Origin: Polynucleobacter sp. HIN5
GTDB lineage: Bacteria; Pseudomonadota; Gammaproteobacteria; Burkholderiales; Burkholderiaceae
NCBI RefSeq assembly: GCF_030297555.1
Contig: NZ_AP028136.1
Coordinates: 992,001 to 1,056,000 of the forward strand
Reading direction: 5' to 3'
Length of the DNA: 64,000 nucleotides
The notes beneath the pieces are model-generated. The model did no database searches and was not told where the DNA came from. It saw only the letters and a program-made list of their open reading frames with translations. Positions 19,096 through 28,541 of this stretch are shown piece after piece. The translations under genes and the position numbers were made by a program. Positions within the stretch are counted from its first letter, which is position 1, and each line of letters opens with the position of its first letter.

Positions 19096-19957
19096 CAATC
19101 ACTCCTGGATTTGATGCATTAGCGATCAAGGTTGCCGAGGTATCAATCGTGTTCAATTGCTCCTTCTGACGTAATTGCTTGAGCGCATGCAATAAGAAAT
19201 GACTAAACCAAAGAGCGGAGAAGATAAAGATGAGTGAGTAGATCCACAGTGCCACAAAAGATACAAATGGAAAGAGGACTAAAGCCAATACCGAGGTGGC
19301 CCAAAAGAAGGTAGGAACCGCACCAATCATCCCTGCGACCACGCCCATTCCCAAAAGAGTCCAGCGATGCTCCTCCAGTAATTGATTGCGCTCTTCTGAT
19401 GTTGCGTGATCTAGTAAAACATCATAGGCCATCAAACGCATCGTTAACCAGCCCCACAAGAGCGGTGGCAGAATCGCAAACAATGGGGGGATCCACCATA
19501 CCGGTAAGGTCAGCATCACCAGAGCCAAGCAAATCAGTGCGGACCACAGGGTATAAAAGAAGCTGCCAACAAAACTGCCTCCCTTGATTCGCATGATTCC
19601 TTCGTAGGCTTTTTGTTTGGCGACCGAATCAACCACAGCAGGTACGGTCGAGAATGCAATAAAGACCAAGAGGCTAATGGCAATGACCGGGATCAATAGG
19701 ATCACTAAGAACAAGGGTGCAATCCAAGCACGCGCCTCATCAAAGCCAACGTATTCAAGGCCCGATTGAATCCAACTGGTGAAGATCGATGCCGTTAAGA
19801 AGGTCCGCAATATTTCCAGTGCAGGCGACCAAATAAGCCAAATCACTACGCCCCAGAAGATTGACACGATTAAAAATGGGCGAAAGCTTAGCCACAGCAT
19901 TTTTGGGTGCATGGTGCCAACCAATGCAAGACCCAGTGAACGAATTAAATCAGACAA
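19088..19957 (-). CDS. EI24 / CysZ-like integral membrane protein
   Basis: A 289-residue polytopic inner-membrane protein with hydrophobic segments near residues 25-45, 75-105, 130-190 and 205-255. It resembles the EI24 domain family, to which the sulfate channel CysZ belongs. Whether this protein transports sulfate cannot be said from sequence; no cysteine-biosynthesis gene is adjacent. It overlaps the downstream molybdopterin-domain gene by 8 bp. Confidence 0.82.
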   Translation of the reverse strand: MSDLIRSLGLALVGTMHPKMLWLSFRPFLIVSIFWGVVIWLIWSPALEILRTFLTASIFTSWIQSGLEYVGFDEARAWIAPLFLVILLIPVIAISLLVFIAFSTVPAVVDSVAKQKAYEGIMRIKGGSFVGSFFYTLWSALICLALVMLTLPVWWIPPLFAILPPLLWGWLTMRLMAYDVLLDHATSEERNQLLEEHRWTLLGMGVVAGMIGAVPTFFWATSVLALVLFPFVSFVALWIYSLIFIFSALWFSHFLLHALKQLRQKEQLNTIDTSATLIANASNPGVIDG

Positions 19958-19975
19958 ACATGCTCCTTTATCAAC

Positions 19976-20974
19976 TTAGCTGATCGATTTAGATTTGGTC
20001 TCTGTGGACCGAGGTAGATCCAATAAATCACGCAAGGAGTGCGTGAGGCCCTGCCATTGCTGCACCAATAGATTATTCGATACCTCAAGATGACGAACAC
20101 CGGTTGGAAAGACGCGCTTCTCAAACACGGCCGTACCGAATGCCAGATCCCACCATGGAAATAACACACCAAAATTACAACCACCTAATACCCCGGGCTT
20201 CCCTGGCGCATCATGGCCATAGCCTACTGCGTGGTGATAGCGATGAAACATAGGCGATACCAATAGATACTTTGCAAGGCCAAGATCAATCTTCAGATTG
20301 GCATGCTGCCAACTTTGGACTAACTGTCCGACCACCACCAAGAAGATAAATTGCCCAGGCGGCACACCAAAGATCAAAGCAAAGAAAGCAAAGACCATCG
20401 CACGCATCACATCATCAATGATGTGATTACGGTCATCCGACCAAGCGGTCATCCGCGTTTGGCTATGGTGCAAGGCATGCAACTGCCACCACCAATGAAA
20501 GCGATGTGAAGCGCGGTGATACCAGTAATCAATGAAATCGAGAATGACCAAATAGATCAGAAAACTGACGATGGGGATAGTGGTTACACCGGGGATCCAG
20601 CCTTCGACATTAAAACGCTCAAAGCGCCAATCGTGCAAGACGCCCGATAAATAGAAAAAGAGGCTTGAGAACAAGATGAAGAATAGCCCATGGAATAAAC
20701 CAAGGCGATGAATCAGGGTATAGAGAATATCCGTCCGCACATACGGTCTTGCATTGTTCTGAGATTCAGCAGGATTGATCCGCTCCCAGGTCCGAAACAC
20801 AATCGCAATGATCATGATCTGAATCACGCCCAACATAAACCATTCGGTGCCATCAAACAGATCTTCCGCCCATGCCATCGCCCCAGTGTGGAACAAAATG
20901 GGTTCGACCATTTGCGTATACAACCAAGTATGCAAATCCGCGTAAGCGTCTTGAATCGATTGAATCAGGCTCAT
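19976..20974 (-). CDS. Sterol desaturase / fatty acid hydroxylase family protein
   Basis: A 332-residue membrane-bound di-iron oxygenase. The three histidine clusters are seen in YHRASHRFHW, LHALHHSQTRM and MFHRYHHAVG. Several hydrophobic segments lie in the first 160 residues and around 190-225. Family members hydroxylate or desaturate lipids using oxygen. The substrate is unknown. It lies between a NodB-type deacetylase gene and the EI24 gene, all on the minus strand with short gaps. Confidence 0.9.
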   Translation of the reverse strand: MSLIQSIQDAYADLHTWLYTQMVEPILFHTGAMAWAEDLFDGTEWFMLGVIQIMIIAIVFRTWERINPAESQNNARPYVRTDILYTLIHRLGLFHGLFFILFSSLFFYLSGVLHDWRFERFNVEGWIPGVTTIPIVSFLIYLVILDFIDYWYHRASHRFHWWWQLHALHHSQTRMTAWSDDRNHIIDDVMRAMVFAFFALIFGVPPGQFIFLVVVGQLVQSWQHANLKIDLGLAKYLLVSPMFHRYHHAVGYGHDAPGKPGVLGGCNFGVLFPWWDLAFGTAVFEKRVFPTGVRHLEVSNNLLVQQWQGLTHSLRDLLDLPRSTETKSKSIS

Positions 20975-20987
20975 GCCCCTATTATCG

Positions 20988-21737
20988 TCAATTCGGGATT
21001 AAGGCGAAGCAGAAGCCGCGTTTTTTCCAGTTCTCAATGAGGGGCTCTAGAACCGCGGGCGCCCACGGATCCTCGCGGGACCAAATCCCTAAATGGGCAA
21101 TGGCGATATCACCATTCTTGAGACCTCGACTGGCCTCTTCAAGCAACTTTGCGTTTGGAAAACGTTTAGAGTCCAACTCATCACCTAGAAAGCCGCTGGG
21201 GGACCACCCAATATGGCGATAACCACAGCGCTCACCCATAGCAATTAGTCGAGGGGAGGTTTTACCACCCGGCGCACGCCAGATCAGATCAATCGGCTTA
21301 CCTGTGAGCTCCTGAAAACGGATGCTCACTCTGGATATTTCTTGGCAAAGTTGGGCTTGATTAAAACGAATCGCCTTGCCGGCATCCTTACCAAACTGGG
21401 GTCTAAGCATCACATCACCCTCCCCAATATCCTGAACCCAATAACTGTGATCATAGGTGTGGCTACCAAAGCGATGGCCTTCTTGAAGCCTTTCTTGCCA
21501 ATACCCCTTCCATGAATCATCTAATGAATAGCCGCCCTGTTTGGTTTTCTCATTGGCTAAGAAGAACGTCGCTTTGATGTTCTGTTGCTTGAGTACTTGG
21601 GCAATGTACTCGGCAACCGCCATATTGCCTGTATCAAACGTGAGGTATGCCGTATTTTTACAAGTACTGGTTTGCGCAGTGACAACCTGGCTCCAGAGAA
21701 TGCATGCGGTGATGAGTGGATAACGAATCATACGCAT
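20988..21737 (-). CDS. Polysaccharide deacetylase (NodB-like) family protein, exported
   Basis: Starting at ATG 21737 the protein has 249 residues and a signal peptide (MRMIRYPLITACILWSQVVTA). GGGAG lies upstream, and the previous gene stops 10 bp before. An ATG-less longer reading would run into that gene. NodB motifs are AYLTFDTGNM, FGSHTYDHSYW and WRAPGGKTSPR. The usual TFDDG is TFDTG, so the second Asp, normally a metal ligand, is Thr. The His-x3-His pair is kept. The substrate is unknown; an envelope glycan is likely given export. Confidence 0.85.
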   Translation of the reverse strand: MRMIRYPLITACILWSQVVTAQTSTCKNTAYLTFDTGNMAVAEYIAQVLKQQNIKATFFLANEKTKQGGYSLDDSWKGYWQERLQEGHRFGSHTYDHSYWVQDIGEGDVMLRPQFGKDAGKAIRFNQAQLCQEISRVSIRFQELTGKPIDLIWRAPGGKTSPRLIAMGERCGYRHIGWSPSGFLGDELDSKRFPNAKLLEEASRGLKNGDIAIAHLGIWSREDPWAPAVLEPLIENWKKRGFCFALIPN

Positions 21738-21747
21738 GCCAGACACC

Positions 21748-22734
21748 CTACTCCCACTTAGCGCGGGGATAGAAAAAGACACCGTGTGGAGAACGCCCTA
21801 CCGGAATCACATCAATCAGTTTCATCGAGGGCACATCAATCACACCCACTCGTTTTGAGAAACGCAAGGTGACCCACAAGGTTTTCCCATCCGGGGTTAA
21901 TTCCATATCGTCAGGCCCTGCCGGCAATCCCGTGACATCACCAATCTTCTCAAGGGTTTGCATATTTAATAAGCTAATTGAGTTTGCTACACGATTGGTG
22001 ACAAACACATGCTTCTTATCACCCATGGGTCGAAAGTTATGCGCTCCGTTGCCTGTTTTGATGCGTTTAATCTCTTTTTGATTACGCCAATCAATCACCT
22101 GCACATAATCCGCCCCAGTAATCCCCACCAATAAGTACTGATCATTCGGTGTCATCCACAAGCCTGCAGGAACCGGTCCCGTTTGCATCCGCCAGACAAT
22201 GACTTGCTTGTCCAGATCAATCGCTATTACCTCGGCCGAATCTTGCAGCGTCACAAATGCCAATTTGCTATCGGCAGTAAAGGCAATATGACTGGGGGTC
22301 TTCGCAGCAGGAATTGATTTGGCGAGCTTGAAATCCGCACTATTCGCAGCATAGACATCAACACGGTCTAAACGATTAGCAGCCGCCACAAACCATTTAT
22401 TGTTCGGTGAGTACCCAATTTGATAAGGATCGATAATTTTGGGGATCCGCCCAGTAATCTCACCGCTTAGCGGGTTCAATAAGGCAATATCGTCACCCAC
22501 CGCATTGGCGACCAAGAGAGTTTTCTCATCCGGAGTCATCATCAAATGATGCGGCTCCTTGCCAACATAAAAGGTTTTTGTGACCTTGCGGGTTTGCATA
22601 TCGATAAGGCTCACGGTTGCTTCGCCGGAGTTCAGCACAATCGCGAGCTTGGGTTCAGTGGGGGCGGCAAGTGCGACTGAGATCCATAGCAGCGAGGCAG
22701 CTGTAATGGTTGAGATTCGTTGAATAATTTGCAT
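21748..22734 (-). CDS. YVTN-type beta-propeller protein, periplasmic
   Basis: A 328-residue secreted protein with signal peptide MQIIQRISTITAASLLWISVALA. It is made of repeated blades with motifs such as VGKEPHHLMMTPDEKTLLVAN, AKTPSHIAFTADSKLAFVT and PVGRSPHGVFF. These are YVTN/cytochrome-d1-like propeller repeats. Similar proteins accompany PQQ-dependent dehydrogenases, but no such enzyme is nearby. The partner and function are unknown. Confidence 0.85.
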   Translation of the reverse strand: MQIIQRISTITAASLLWISVALAAPTEPKLAIVLNSGEATVSLIDMQTRKVTKTFYVGKEPHHLMMTPDEKTLLVANAVGDDIALLNPLSGEITGRIPKIIDPYQIGYSPNNKWFVAAANRLDRVDVYAANSADFKLAKSIPAAKTPSHIAFTADSKLAFVTLQDSAEVIAIDLDKQVIVWRMQTGPVPAGLWMTPNDQYLLVGITGADYVQVIDWRNQKEIKRIKTGNGAHNFRPMGDKKHVFVTNRVANSISLLNMQTLEKIGDVTGLPAGPDDMELTPDGKTLWVTLRFSKRVGVIDVPSMKLIDVIPVGRSPHGVFFYPRAKWE

Positions 22735-22799
22735 AGCGTGATTGTAAGGCCCGACCTCAAGCGGCTGACATACCCAAAGGCCTAAGAACTCTGGGCTTA

Positions 22800-25700
22800 T
22801 TAACGCAGACTAGCCAAGACCTTTTCGAGGCGTTTGACCGACATTGGCATGGGGGTCTTGAGCTCTTGAGCAAATAAGGCAACCCGCAACTCTTCAAGTT
22901 GCCACCGGAACTCACGCAAGCGCGCATCGTGCTCATCATTAATACCCACGGTACTTTTACTCTCTTGCATCATCCTCTGCCAAGGTCGTGCGACCGATTC
23001 CCAATCGCGCTGATTTTGGGCATCACGGCTGGCATTACTGCGCAGCTTTTCAATTCTTAGCCCAATGGCCTTAAGGTAGCGCGGTATATGAACCAAATGC
23101 TCATAAGGGGTTTGCTTCACAAACTGCGCATGAATCAACCCCTGCAATTGCGAGCGCATGTCTTCATACGCACTGCTGGATAGGGCTTTGGCAGCAATTA
23201 ATTTCTTATGCAATTCAGCATACTCTTGCAAACTAGCCAACACATGCTTAGCAATTTCTCCAGCAATCAGCATGAGACGGGGCTTACCTTGTTTTAGTGA
23301 TTCCTCAAACTGCGCTTTGTTGGTCGGTTGTTGGTGCTGCAGCATGGCACGCTCAATCGCCATCATGCCAATGTTCTCAATGAGCTCCTCGACCGATCCT
23401 AATTGAATAAAGAGTAAACCGATGTCACGCGCATGCGGTAATTGTTTATGCAAAGCCTTGGTATGCTCTTTTAAGACCAGGCTATATAGTCGGCATAAAC
23501 CCTGGCGGTGGATTCGTTTCGCCTCCGCTGGGTCATCAAATACCTCCAGCTCTACCGCTGTCTTACGATCCACTAATGCCGGATAGCCCTGGATGGTTTG
23601 GCTTCCACGTGTCATGGTGACGGTCTGCGCTAGCTCACCAAAATCCCAAGCCTGATAACTGCCCTTCTGAATGGGTAATGCCTGTGCTTGATCCGTTTGT
23701 ACCGTTCTTATATTGGCATCAGCAAGGCTCTGGAAGGCGTCACGTGCTATCGCGCCATACTCGCTGCGTAAGCGATTGAAGTTACGCTCTAACTCCAGTT
23801 GTCGACCATGCTCATCGATCAAACGAAAGTTCATGAAGCAATGCGCTGGTAAGGTCTCGGGTCGAAAGTCGGTGCGCTTGACCTCGATTGGATTTTGGTC
23901 GCGGATATAGCGCATCAACCGATCGATTAAACCCCCCTTCCCAAAACTGTTGTTGTCTAAGTGTTCTTGAACAAATTGTTTAGCACTCTCTGGCAATGGG
24001 ATGCAATGACGACGAATCTTTTGTGGCAAGGACTTCAGAAGTAGCTGGACTTTCTCAACACAGAGGCCTGGTACGAGCCACTCCGCTTGAATCGCATCAA
24101 CCTGATTCAGAACGGTAATGGGTACGATTAAAGTGATGCCATCTTTGGGACTGCCCGGTTCAAAGTGATAACTGGTTTGCAAGCTCACACCATTCATGAC
24201 AATTGTTTTGGGGTAGCGGTCGGCACTGATTCCCGCAGCTTCATGGCGCATCAGGTCTGATTTCTGGAGTCGCAGACTCTGATCCTTTTGTTCCAATTTG
24301 GCACGATCCTCCTCAAGCCACGCTTGGAGACCGCTGCGACTATAGACCATTTCTGGAATTCGTTCGCGATAGAAAGCGCATAGCAACTCATCGTCCACTA
24401 ATACATCAGGGCGGCGTGAGCGATGTTCTAGCGCCTCCACTTCCCGAATCATTTGACGGTTGTGCCAAAAGAAGGCAAATAATTTACCGTAACGACGTTT
24501 TGCTTCCGCTTGGGTCTCACGCTCCAGAGCTTGGGTGTCGACCTTACCAAACATCTCCCCTTCGACTAAGGCTTTCTGAATAAACAAGGCATGCGCCTCC
24601 CTTGCATCGTGCGGCGCATAAGCCACTCGTCGACCATGGTAGACGGGTAAGCCATACAGCGTGGCACGCTCAAAGGCTAAGACCTCGCCACGTTCCTTAT
24701 CCCAAAAGGGATCACTCAATGATTTCACTAGACGATGTTTGGCAACGCGCTCGATCCATTGAGGCTCGATCTTGGCCAAGGTTCTCGCGTATAAGCGAGT
24801 GGTCTCTTGAATCTCACCCGCCACAAACCATGCGCCCACTTTTTTACCCAGGCTCGATCCCGGCCAAATGAATAAACGAATACCCCGAGCCCCGAGATAG
24901 TCACCGGCTTTATTGCCCCGTTGATCGCTTGCATCTTCGTCGCGCTTGCCAATATAGCCAAGAAGCCCAGTAAGAAGAGCTGTATGGATTTGCTCATAGG
25001 TTGCTGGGGTTTGATTCTCTTTCCAACCCTTCTCCGCCAGCAAGACATGTAATTGCCCATGCACATCGCGCCACTCCCGAAGACGCCTAGGCGAGAGAAA
25101 GAGGTTACGGCATTGGTTCTCCAGCTGGCGATTACTTTGCTTGTGTTTCAGAGCCTCTTGATACCAGTTCCACAGTTTCACAAACGATAGGAACTCAGAA
25201 CGCTCATCAGCAAATTGCAAATGGGCTTGATCAGCGGTACTGGCAAACTCCAGCGGCCGCTCCCGCGGATCTTGACAGGCCATGGCTGCAGCAATGATGG
25301 TGAGTTCTTTGAGTGCCTGCTGCTCACGCGCAGCGAGCAAGATCCGTCCAATGCGAGGATCTAAAGGTAGCTCAGCTAGAGCTTTGCCAATGATGCTAAG
25401 TTGAACACGGTGTTGGCCCTGCACGTCTGGCTCGGTAGCGCTCTCAATCGCACCTAATTCTTCTAAGAGCTGCATGCCATCGACAATCGCGCGACCCAAG
25501 GGTTTATCAATGAAGGGAAACTGCGCAATATTGGGTAGGCGCAATGCCGCCATCCGCAGGATCACGGCGGCCAGAGAGCTACGCAAGATTTCAGGATCGG
25601 TATACGCAGATCGCGCTTGATAATCCGCCTCACTGTAGAGTCGAATACAGATACCGTCAGCTACACGGCCACAACGACCCGCACGTTGATTAGCAGCTGC

Positions 25701-26750
25701 CTGAGAGATCGGCTCCACTTGAAGCTGTTCAACCTTATTCCGATAGGAGTAACGCTTGACGCGCGCTAGTCCTGAGTCAATCACATACCGAATGTTCGGC
25801 ACGGTCAACGAGGTCTCGGCCACGTTGGTTGCCAACACAATCCGGCGGCCATTGCCGGTTTGGAATACGCGCTCTTGCTCGCTCACCGCTTGCCTTGCAA
25901 ATAGGCTCAGGATCTCCGGATGAAAACGCTGTTGCAAAAACGGATCCTTCCTGAGCGCCTCGGCACACTCCCGAATCTCCCGCTCACCCGGCAAGAACAC
26001 TAAGACATCACCAGCCCCTGCAGCTCCCTCACGCCACACATCACCAATCGCTTTACATACGGCCTCGGGGATCTCAAGGGCCTCCTTCTGACCATCAACT
26101 TGCAATGGTGCATAACGTTGCTCCACTGGAAAGAGTCGACCACTCACCTCAATCACTGGAGCGGCTTGGCCATGGATTGCAAAATGATTGGCAAACCGTT
26201 GCGCATCGATTGTTGCTGAGGTGATGATGAGCTTGAGATCCGGTCGTTTAGTGATCAGTTGCTTGAGATACCCCAGTAAGAAATCAATATTGAGGCTACG
26301 CTCATGGGCCTCATCAATGATGATGGTGTCGTATTTTTTAAGGAGGGGATCAGCCTGGGTCTCAGCCAATAAGATCCCGTCGGTCATTAATTTGATCGAC
26401 GCTTGGCTACTGGTGTGATCGGCAAAGCGCACCTGATAGCCCACGTCTTCACCCAAAGGTGTACCCAGCTCTTGGGCAATTCGTTTGGCGGTACTTGTGG
26501 CGGCAATACGACGAGGCTGTGTATGGCCAATGAGTCCACCCTGATTGATTTTGCCTCGACCCAAGGCCAGGCATATTTTGGGGAGCTGGGTGGTTTTGCC
26601 TGAACCCGTTTCTCCGCACACAATGATCACAGGGCTTGCCAGTAAGGCTTTGGCGATCACCTCACGCTGCGAGGAGACCGGCAAACTCTCTGGGAAGGTG
26701 ATGGGCTTATCCCGTAGCGGCTGCCAAATGATGGCACTCGACTCGCTCAT
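22800..26750 (-). CDS. hrpA: ATP-dependent RNA helicase HrpA
   Basis: A large DEAH-box helicase of 1316 residues, near E. coli HrpA in length (1300). Motif I GETGSGKTTQLPK lies near residue 45, DEAH is in IIIDEAHERSLN, SAT in ITSATIDAQRF, and motif VI in QRAGRCGRVADG. The helicase-associated HA2 and OB regions follow, then the long C-terminal DUF3418 region. In E. coli HrpA helps rescue stalled ribosomes. It is divergent from argA. Confidence 0.96.
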   Translation of the reverse strand: MSESSAIIWQPLRDKPITFPESLPVSSQREVIAKALLASPVIIVCGETGSGKTTQLPKICLALGRGKINQGGLIGHTQPRRIAATSTAKRIAQELGTPLGEDVGYQVRFADHTSSQASIKLMTDGILLAETQADPLLKKYDTIIIDEAHERSLNIDFLLGYLKQLITKRPDLKLIITSATIDAQRFANHFAIHGQAAPVIEVSGRLFPVEQRYAPLQVDGQKEALEIPEAVCKAIGDVWREGAAGAGDVLVFLPGEREIRECAEALRKDPFLQQRFHPEILSLFARQAVSEQERVFQTGNGRRIVLATNVAETSLTVPNIRYVIDSGLARVKRYSYRNKVEQLQVEPISQAAANQRAGRCGRVADGICIRLYSEADYQARSAYTDPEILRSSLAAVILRMAALRLPNIAQFPFIDKPLGRAIVDGMQLLEELGAIESATEPDVQGQHRVQLSIIGKALAELPLDPRIGRILLAAREQQALKELTIIAAAMACQDPRERPLEFASTADQAHLQFADERSEFLSFVKLWNWYQEALKHKQSNRQLENQCRNLFLSPRRLREWRDVHGQLHVLLAEKGWKENQTPATYEQIHTALLTGLLGYIGKRDEDASDQRGNKAGDYLGARGIRLFIWPGSSLGKKVGAWFVAGEIQETTRLYARTLAKIEPQWIERVAKHRLVKSLSDPFWDKERGEVLAFERATLYGLPVYHGRRVAYAPHDAREAHALFIQKALVEGEMFGKVDTQALERETQAEAKRRYGKLFAFFWHNRQMIREVEALEHRSRRPDVLVDDELLCAFYRERIPEMVYSRSGLQAWLEEDRAKLEQKDQSLRLQKSDLMRHEAAGISADRYPKTIVMNGVSLQTSYHFEPGSPKDGITLIVPITVLNQVDAIQAEWLVPGLCVEKVQLLLKSLPQKIRRHCIPLPESAKQFVQEHLDNNSFGKGGLIDRLMRYIRDQNPIEVKRTDFRPETLPAHCFMNFRLIDEHGRQLELERNFNRLRSEYGAIARDAFQSLADANIRTVQTDQAQALPIQKGSYQAWDFGELAQTVTMTRGSQTIQGYPALVDRKTAVELEVFDDPAEAKRIHRQGLCRLYSLVLKEHTKALHKQLPHARDIGLLFIQLGSVEELIENIGMMAIERAMLQHQQPTNKAQFEESLKQGKPRLMLIAGEIAKHVLASLQEYAELHKKLIAAKALSSSAYEDMRSQLQGLIHAQFVKQTPYEHLVHIPRYLKAIGLRIEKLRSNASRDAQNQRDWESVARPWQRMMQESKSTVGINDEHDARLREFRWQLEELRVALFAQELKTPMPMSVKRLEKVLASLR

Positions 26751-26797
26751 GGTCTAACCCAGAGCGTGGTTTGCAGAGATTGGCATCCATGATTTAT

Positions 26798-26826
26798 TTG
26801 GTATCTACGCGCTTGCACCCTATAAT
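26798..26826 (+). promoter_or_regulatory. Sigma-70 promoter of argA, very close to its ATG
   Basis: -35 TTGGTA (26798-26803) and a perfect -10 TATAAT (26821-26826) are separated by 17 bp. The start point would be near 26832-26834, only 2-4 nt before the argA ATG at 26836. Confidence 0.7.
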
Positions 26827-26835
26827 TTTCGCATT

Positions 26836-28185
26836 ATGTCCGCGCTTCCATCCTCCTCCCATTCCGCTCACTTCCCTTTCGTTGGCTGGCTACGCGAGGT
26901 AGCCCCCTATATCCATGCCTTTCGTGAGAAAACCTTTGTCATTGCATTTGCTGGTGAACTAGCTCAGGACTTCGATCAACTCGAGAACCTGATTGAGGAC
27001 ATTGCCATGTTGCATGCCATGGGTATGCGCATCGTCCTAGTTCATGGCATTCGCCCCCAAATCGATGAGCAGTTATCGTTGCGTAAGATCAAGAGTAAGT
27101 TTGGTAAGGGCCATATGAGCAGTTACCGAATCACTGATTCTGCAGCCCTGGAATGTGTGAAAGAAGCGGCTGGAGAACTGCGTCTTGATATTGAAGCGGC
27201 CTTCAGTCGTGGTTTACCCAATACCCCCATGGCGGGCTCCCGCATCTCGGTGATCTCGGGCAACTTCATTACCGCAATGCCGATTGGCGTAGTCGATGGC
27301 ATCGACTACCTCCTCACCGGCCTTGTTCGTAAGGTGGACTCGGAGTCCATTCGGATGTCGCTCAATAGTGGCAAACTTGTTCTCCTCTCACCCCTCGGGT
27401 TCTCACCCACCGGTCAGGCGTTTAACTTATCGTTTGAAGATGTGGCTGCCGCCACTGCTGCGGCTCTCAAAGCCGATAAGCTCATGTTCTTAACCCCATT
27501 CCCAGGCCTGCAAGATGAGGAAGGGCATCTGGTTACTGAGCTCTCGATTGCTCAGTTGCAGGACTACTTGCAGCTTTACCCTGACCTGCCAAGCAATATG
27601 CGTAACTTCTTGAACACGGCCATGCGCGCAGTGCGCTCTGGTGTGAGCCGTGCACATTTCTTACCCTGCGATCGAGACGGTGTTTTATTAGAAGAGCTGT
27701 TCACGCACGATGGCGTTGGCATGATGCTGGCCGCCTCCGATATTGAGAATCTCCGTGAGGCAACGCAAGACGATGTGGGTGGTATTTTGCAACTCACGCT
27801 GCCACTCGAAGCAGAAGGGATTTTGGCTGCGCGCGGTCAAGAGGTAATCGAGCGTGATATCGCCAGGTTCTCGGTCATCGAGCACGATAAGGTTTTGTTT
27901 GGTTGCGCCGCCCTCTTTCCGTTTCCGAATGGCGTGGGTGAGCTTGCTTGCCTGGTGGTCGATCCGAACTCTCAAGGTTCAGGCGATGGTGAACGGCTAT
28001 TAAAACGCATTGAAGCACGTGCCAAGCAAGAAGGCATTAATAAATTATTTGTTTTAACAACCCGTACGGAGCACTGGTTCCTCAAGCGCGGTTTTGTACG
28101 TGCCACCGTTGACGATCTTCCAGAAGAGCGCAAGCAGATCTACAACTGGGATCGCAAATCCATGGTGCTTACCAAGAAGATTTAA
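26836..28185 (+). CDS. argA: N-acetylglutamate synthase
   Basis: First step of arginine biosynthesis: acetyl-CoA plus glutamate gives N-acetylglutamate. Residues 1 to about 295 form an amino-acid-kinase domain (FVIAFAGEL, LVHGIRPQIDEQL) that normally binds arginine as feedback inhibitor. Residues about 300-449 form a GNAT acetyltransferase domain with the acetyl-CoA loop NSQGSGDGERLLKRIE. The length of 449 is normal for the ArgA type. No ribosome site precedes the ATG, and the promoter is so near that the mRNA is probably leaderless. Confidence 0.96.
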   Translation: MSALPSSSHSAHFPFVGWLREVAPYIHAFREKTFVIAFAGELAQDFDQLENLIEDIAMLHAMGMRIVLVHGIRPQIDEQLSLRKIKSKFGKGHMSSYRITDSAALECVKEAAGELRLDIEAAFSRGLPNTPMAGSRISVISGNFITAMPIGVVDGIDYLLTGLVRKVDSESIRMSLNSGKLVLLSPLGFSPTGQAFNLSFEDVAAATAAALKADKLMFLTPFPGLQDEEGHLVTELSIAQLQDYLQLYPDLPSNMRNFLNTAMRAVRSGVSRAHFLPCDRDGVLLEELFTHDGVGMMLAASDIENLREATQDDVGGILQLTLPLEAEGILAARGQEVIERDIARFSVIEHDKVLFGCAALFPFPNGVGELACLVVDPNSQGSGDGERLLKRIEARAKQEGINKLFVLTTRTEHWFLKRGFVRATVDDLPEERKQIYNWDRKSMVLTKKI

Positions 28186-28262
28186 CCCCCGCATGGAGAG
28201 GTGCAATACCAACTCAGGTATGAATGCCTATAATCAAAGCAATTAGTTCAATCGAGGTTGAT

Positions 28263-28535
28263 ATGGCACGAATGGTTCAATGCATTAAGCTCAATAAAGA
28301 AGCCGAGGGCTTAGATTTTGCTCCCCTACCTGGTGATCTAGGCAAAAAGATCTGGAATCAGGTGTCTAAAGAGGCGTGGGCTGGATGGCTGAAGCACCAG
28401 ACCATGCTCATTAATGAGAACCGCCTCAATATGGCCGATCCCCGAGCCCGCCAATACCTTCTCAAGCAGGTCGAGAAGTATTTCTTTGAAGGCGGTGCGG
28501 ATATGGCTAGCGGCTATGTGCCGCCTACGCAGTAA
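28263..28535 (+). CDS. yggX: Oxidative damage protection / Fe(II) trafficking protein YggX
   Basis: A 90-residue cytoplasmic protein (E. coli YggX has 91). It starts [19 protein letters not shown], keeps the single conserved Cys7 and contains [17 protein letters not shown] and the [10 protein letters not shown] segment. The family protects iron-sulfur enzymes from oxidants. ATG at 28263 has AGG 5 nt upstream. A longer in-frame reading from 28224 adds 13 residues absent from the family. It ends 6 bp from the convergent rpiA stop. Confidence 0.95.
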   Translation: MARMVQCIKLNKEAEGLDFAPLPGDLGKKIWNQVSKEAWAGWLKHQTMLINENRLNMADPRARQYLLKQVEKYFFEGGADMASGYVPPTQ

Positions 28536-28541
28536 TCGCGC

